A stretch of 64,000 nt of DNA from Mariniblastus sp. (GTDB taxonomy: Bacteria; Planctomycetota; Planctomycetia; Pirellulales; Pirellulaceae): positions 79,078 to 143,077 of the forward strand of contig JAKVBF010000012.1 in assembly GCA_022447555.1 (NCBI GenBank). The letters run 5' to 3'. Positions within the stretch are counted from its first letter, which is position 1. Each line of letters starts with the position of its first letter. Below, one piece after another: positions 60,016 through 64,000 of the stretch. The notes below the pieces were generated by a model that worked only from the letters and a program-made list of their open reading frames with translations, was not told the DNA's origin and made no database searches. A program made the position numbers and the translations under genes.

Positions 60016-63000
60016 CTAAGGACGCTTGTCTTGCTCGCGTTTGTTGAATAGACGTCCCAGGCCGTTTTGCCAACCGGCCTCCAGTTTATCACCCAGCTCT
60101 TCTTGAATGATTTGATTGAGCCCACTCTGTAGTTTGTCGAACTCTTGGGAGACCTTGCCACCTAAATTTTCTCCGGCGGACTCCAGTTGCTCACCCACCA
60201 CGTCGCGAATTGCTGATCGGGCAGTTCGTCTCAGGAATTCTCGCGAAAATCCAGCCATCGCCTGACGATTTAATTGCGGATGAGAGAACGTGCCTGAAAT
60301 CGGAATATTAATCGATTGACCGCGAAGCCCGGCAAGCAGCGGTTCTTTTTCAATCCAGTGGTCGAGGATTTTAATCGATGCGACGATGTCCAGTGAGTGG
60401 TCGAACCCAACCGAGCCGCTAGTCACGATCGTCATGCCGTTATAAATAAATTTTAGTTGATCGTGATAAACGCGCTCGTTTTGGACGGCGTAGGTCACCA
60501 CCTGATCACCCACCTTGACCCACGTTTTTTTCTGGGATTGATTCGCAATTTTAGGTTTGATTAACAGCAAGAGTTGGTCCAACAAAGGCAGCAACTGGTG
60601 GGCCATTGGGCCCGGCCCGATCGCAATATCTTTTAAATGCAGCTGTCCACGAGCACTCGTTTTTAGTGGCTGCATCAGTGGAATCAGAGCGCCCTGAGTC
60701 GATAATCCAATAATTCCTTCAGCGGTCGTCGCATCGGCCAACATAGGTGTCGCGAATTTTAGCCATTGCCGAGTGTGTTCCGGAGTTAATTTTATGTCGT
60801 TGATGACTTGTCCTGATTGCAGGCTTAAGACCGGGCTGGCAGTCCGGCAATCCAATGTTGGTAAGAGCTTGGCAAGGTTGCCGGCAAAGCCCGGGGAATT
60901 ACTTTCCAGTTGGAAGACGGAATCGTTCAGACCGATGATTAATTGGCCTGGTGCGATGGGGATTCCAAATATATTTGCATGGCTCCAGGCCAGTCCCGAT
61001 TGGGCTTGCAGCTCGGGGGTAAACCATTGCTGAGAACCGTTTGATTCTGGAGAGAGTGGGCCTTGGATCGCAATGTCTTGCCAGCCCACACCCTGAAGAA
61101 ATGCGAAATCACCCAAGGCTTGTTGCGTCATTTTATTGACGTTGTCCCAATCGAGCTTCCATTTACCGCGGATGTCCGAAACCATGCGCGAGCCCAGTTC
61201 GTCGATGCGTCCATTACCTCGTAGGTTGAGCAGTTTGGAATTTAACTTGAGGCCCCCGAAACGAACACCTTGAAACTGGTCGTCGACGAAGACAGTGGCG
61301 TCGATTAGCACAGTTTCTTCTTCCCAAAGCACTGAGCGATCGAAGCTGGCTGGCGATCTGTTGATGGGGTTCGCCAGATTGGATCCGGCTGGCGCAGCGC
61401 CGGGCGTTGGCGATTGACTGATGGTCAGACCTTGAATTCGCGTTGAGGTGGTACCACCAATTGCACGGTTTTTCGAGGTAAAGTCAACTTGGCCATCGGC
61501 AATGCCGCTCCAAGCGATCTGATCCGTTGGACGACAGAAGCCAAACCACATCGAAGCGCGCCGAAGGTCAGCTTGATAGGCGATGGGTCCGGTCAATTGG
61601 ATTCGATCCAAAAAACGGATCCGTAGCTGGTTAGTGGTAGCAGCCAAAGCCGAGCTGGAAAGAGAAGCGCTTTGAACCAAGACCTCTCCAGTTTCTAGCT
61701 GAAACTCAAGATCTGCGGAACCGATTACTTGAGGCTCTTGAATCTGAACCCCCTTACCCGTGAAAGAGAATTGGTTGGCGGTGAAACTCAATTGATTGAT
61801 TTTCAATGTGGGCGAGTTGAAAGCGATAACAAATTCGGATGTTAAGCTCCCGTCAGTGGCCAACGCAGGTAGGTCGATCACGTTTCGAATGTGATTGAAC
61901 CAGCGATCGATTGAGCCAGTGGTTTTACAGGAAATCTTTAGGCCATCGAGTGACTTTAAATCTGAAATAGGTTGCAGCAAATTCAGAGATAGGACTTCAC
62001 CGCCAACGATGAGGCTTAATTGCCCTTGCCCCAGCCTCGCCCCACGAAGGTTCTGGAAGTTGGCCTTACCCTTCATATCAAATTGTACTTTTTCCTCGGA
62101 CCAGCGTTGAATGCCCGAGGTGGAAACCATCGGTTTTTCGATCACCACATTGCTTTCAAACTGGACGGGAGCGCCTAGCTGACCATTTTCTGATTCGGGG
62201 GCAGCTTGCCAAGCCAAACGACCACCGAATTGGCCGGCCAATTCAAACTGGGATAGGTCTAAGAAATCTCCAAGCTGGTGTCGTAGTTTTTCCAAATCTC
62301 CTTGGAACGTGAAATTTCCGTTGGCTAAAGAGGCCTTGCCGACGAGCTCTAAAAAGTCAGATTCAATGGATAGATTTTCTACAAGCACTTGGCCATTATT
62401 TTCGGATGCCGTACCCTTCACTCGCAGCGGGCGGTGCCAGGCGATCTGGCGTTCTGACTGCTTAGCCCGAACGTTGGCAACGTCTAGGTTGAACATGATT
62501 CGCTGGACGCTCGATTGCTTGCGGGTGTTGGCGTGCAAGGTGACCGTGCCGGAGGTGATTTGAACGTCCTCTCTTATTCCGAGGGTCTTGGGTAGCATCG
62601 GAATAACGCGCGCTAGGTCGGTTTCGAGGTCCATTTCAAAGGGCGAGGATGGAAGTTGCCCCTCGGCTGCCATGTCCCAAATTTGGGAGAGATCGAATTC
62701 GCCGTCGATCCGAACCTGACCAATATCTGATTCGGCAGAAAATTGCTTGGCCGTGATCCGCTGGGTTGTGACACATAATTCCCCACGTGCATCCACACGT
62801 TGGAGTGAGATGCGATCACTTCCAAGGAGATCGGTAGCCAGCACTTCGAACTCTTGCGCATAAAGCTGTTTGATATTGAGCGATACTCGTTGGTCCTGAA
62901 GATCGAAGAGGGTGGTGAGTGTGCCGGTCAACACTCCCTTCAGGGTCACCGGGAGTAGCAGTCGATCGATCAATGGGTCAACTACTGAGAGCGGGAATTG

Positions 63001-63705
63001 ATCGGATTTTATTTTGGCGTTAATGGACGAACCGGTGAGTTCTTTTTTTCCGGGGTCTACAAAAAAGTCTAATGACAATCGGCCAGCTGCTTGGTCTTGC
63101 CCGGCGGTTTGGAACGAAATCAAGCCTTGTAGAGGACTGTCGTCGTGTGCCAGTGAGACCGTCGCTTGGATGGAGTCGAGTTGGCTGTTCCGAGTTTGTT
63201 CGCTTGTGGCCAATTGAACGTTGCCGTTGACGATTATTAATTCCAACTGAGGCAGAGACTGTAGGGTTAGGTCTGATTCTCTCGTTTGAAGGTAGGTGGC
63301 GAGGACCGATTCGAGATTACTCCCTTGTTCTGTCAAATGGAGATTCAGTGTTGGTTGGGTGATTTCAATTCGTCCTAAGTTAGTTGATCGAGCGAAATCA
63401 ATCAGTCGGTTGGAGGTCGTCACTTGAGCGATGGTGATGACGGTTTGACCTTCGATGTCCTGAAGGGTGACCCCGTTCAGTTCGATCGGAGAAAACCAAC
63501 CAAGCGAGACCGAGTCAACGGCCAAATGGCCATTGAGATCTGATGTCGCCCAATCAATCAAACGTTGTTTTAATGGAGAAATCGAAAGTAACGTTGGCAG
63601 AAAAAAGAGGACCACGGTAATGCAGGCGACCGACGCGATGAGACGGCGAGGCCATTTCCACTGCCTTGGTAGCCCTGAGATGGGATCGGGATGAGTGTTC
63701 GCCAT
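60016..63705 (-). CDS. AsmA/TamB/YdbH-like envelope protein
   Basis: 1229 residues. A single N-terminal membrane helix (RLIASVACITVVLFFLPTLLS) is followed by an AsmA-like start: LIDWATSDLNGHLAVDSVSLGW, VTLQDIEGQTVITIAQV and RIEITQPTLNLHLTEQGSNL. A very long series of beta-strand repeats follows. Near the C-terminus GMTIVTSGSVGFDHSLDIV leads to an amphipathic helical end (SQEFDKLQSGLNQIIQEEL). Proteins of this superfamily form hydrophobic grooves that bridge inner and outer membrane and carry phospholipids or assist outer-membrane protein assembly. Neighbouring genes do not show which. The ATG at 63705 is the only reasonable start. The remaining 295 bp to the window end contain no gene I can support. 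Confidence 0.85.
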   Translation of the reverse strand: MANTHPDPISGLPRQWKWPRRLIASVACITVVLFFLPTLLSISPLKQRLIDWATSDLNGHLAVDSVSLGWFSPIELNGVTLQDIEGQTVITIAQVTTSNRLIDFARSTNLGRIEITQPTLNLHLTEQGSNLESVLATYLQTRESDLTLQSLPQLELIIVNGNVQLATSEQTRNSQLDSIQATVSLAHDDSPLQGLISFQTAGQDQAAGRLSLDFFVDPGKKELTGSSINAKIKSDQFPLSVVDPLIDRLLLPVTLKGVLTGTLTTLFDLQDQRVSLNIKQLYAQEFEVLATDLLGSDRISLQRVDARGELCVTTQRITAKQFSAESDIGQVRIDGEFDLSQIWDMAAEGQLPSSPFEMDLETDLARVIPMLPKTLGIREDVQITSGTVTLHANTRKQSSVQRIMFNLDVANVRAKQSERQIAWHRPLRVKGTASENNGQVLVENLSIESDFLELVGKASLANGNFTFQGDLEKLRHQLGDFLDLSQFELAGQFGGRLAWQAAPESENGQLGAPVQFESNVVIEKPMVSTSGIQRWSEEKVQFDMKGKANFQNLRGARLGQGQLSLIVGGEVLSLNLLQPISDLKSLDGLKISCKTTGSIDRWFNHIRNVIDLPALATDGSLTSEFVIAFNSPTLKINQLSFTANQFSFTGKGVQIQEPQVIGSADLEFQLETGEVLVQSASLSSSALAATTNQLRIRFLDRIQLTGPIAYQADLRRASMWFGFCRPTDQIAWSGIADGQVDFTSKNRAIGGTTSTRIQGLTISQSPTPGAAPAGSNLANPINRSPASFDRSVLWEEETVLIDATVFVDDQFQGVRFGGLKLNSKLLNLRGNGRIDELGSRMVSDIRGKWKLDWDNVNKMTQQALGDFAFLQGVGWQDIAIQGPLSPESNGSQQWFTPELQAQSGLAWSHANIFGIPIAPGQLIIGLNDSVFQLESNSPGFAGNLAKLLPTLDCRTASPVLSLQSGQVINDIKLTPEHTRQWLKFATPMLADATTAEGIIGLSTQGALIPLMQPLKTSARGQLHLKDIAIGPGPMAHQLLPLLDQLLLLIKPKIANQSQKKTWVKVGDQVVTYAVQNERVYHDQLKFIYNGMTIVTSGSVGFDHSLDIVASIKILDHWIEKEPLLAGLRGQSINIPISGTFSHPQLNRQAMAGFSREFLRRTARSAIRDVVGEQLESAGENLGGKVSQEFDKLQSGLNQIIQEELGDKLEAGWQNGLGRLFNKREQDKRP

Positions 63706-64000
63706 GGGCTACCCATGATTGATAGATTGGTGAGCAAAAAGAAAAACCGTACCGTCCTGCGGATTCTAGAAACCTAAGGGAAATTAACCTAGGTGAATTG
63801 TGTCGCTCAGTCGCCAGACCGAGATCATGCGGTTGCTAGCAGCCTGTACTTTCATGACCTGTAAGCTCTAACTAGTTTCCGGAGTGGTAACCATTTAGGT
63901 CACCATCCAGTCCAGAAACGGTAATTACGATCTATTTCGGGACGCGTCTGTAGGGCCAATCCGTTAACTCTTTTCGTCACTCGGTAACTCAAAACGGTCG

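Noticed and set aside
1-64000. Mobile elements, prophage or defence island
   Set aside because: No transposase, integrase, phage gene, restriction enzyme, toxin-antitoxin pair or terminal inverted repeat was recognised on either strand.

Overview
The window looks like chromosomal DNA of a planctomycete, most likely of the Pirellulaceae/Rhodopirellula type. This is inferred from gene content: a secreted sulfatase, a PhyH-type dioxygenase, a Tat-exported Gfo/Idh/MocA oxidoreductase, PQQ-propeller and LamG exported proteins, a secreted VWA protein, an outer-membrane barrel, a ComB homologue and a single-chain glycyl-tRNA synthetase. I see no insertion sequence, prophage, integrase, CRISPR array or rRNA. 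The only tRNA is tRNA-Arg(TCT).

Layout. 1-9.96 kb: the 3' part of a hybrid histidine kinase, a PhyH dioxygenase, tRNA-Arg, a sulfatase, recG, a DMT permease and a CxxC/TPR membrane protein. 9.96-18.8 kb (minus strand): an esterase, yebC, an endonuclease-III-like protein with a histone-H1-like tail, and an information-processing cluster (ABC ATPase, nusA, infB, rbfA) without rimP. 19-28 kb: envelope and secreted proteins (VWA, secretin-like, beta-barrel, GH2-like sugar-binding domain, pseudopilin) and a ketosynthase homologue that has lost its catalytic cysteine. 28.4-31.9 kb: glycyl-tRNA synthetase, comB and ubiE/menG. 32-43.2 kb: a tightly packed eight-gene minus-strand set running from a giant PQQ/LamG protein through a membrane protein, a MacB/LolCD-like permease and ATPase, a doubled molybdate-type binding protein, a molybdate/tungstate-type permease and ATPase, to a ThiF/MoeB-like protein. 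43.7-53.7 kb: a tiny zinc-ribbon gene, pepD, a PQQ protein, divergent cmoB/cmoA, a LolA-like protein, an S41 protease and the Gfo/Idh/MocA oxidoreductase. 54-63.7 kb: two small metal-binding lipoproteins, protoporphyrinogen oxidase, a Cys-type glutathione peroxidase, an M28 peptidase, an MBL-fold hydrolase and an AsmA-like protein.

The most striking item is at 53957-54415. A lipoprotein gene appears to stop at a TGA exactly where the first cysteine of a heavy-metal-associated (HMA) MTCxxC motif should be. The same frame then continues for 59 codons with a good HMA domain. A hairpin with a GGUC apical loop lies 17 nt after the TGA, as in bacterial SECIS elements. I read it as a selenocysteine-containing (UxxC) metal-binding lipoprotein that ordinary gene calling would truncate. 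A small lipoprotein with a His/Asp/Glu repeat lies just upstream on the same strand, so the two may form an envelope metal-handling pair.

Other items for a second look are the co-translated transport operon with the doubled binding protein, the ketosynthase with Glu in place of Cys, and the helix-hairpin-helix protein with a 48-bp-repeat histone-like tail.
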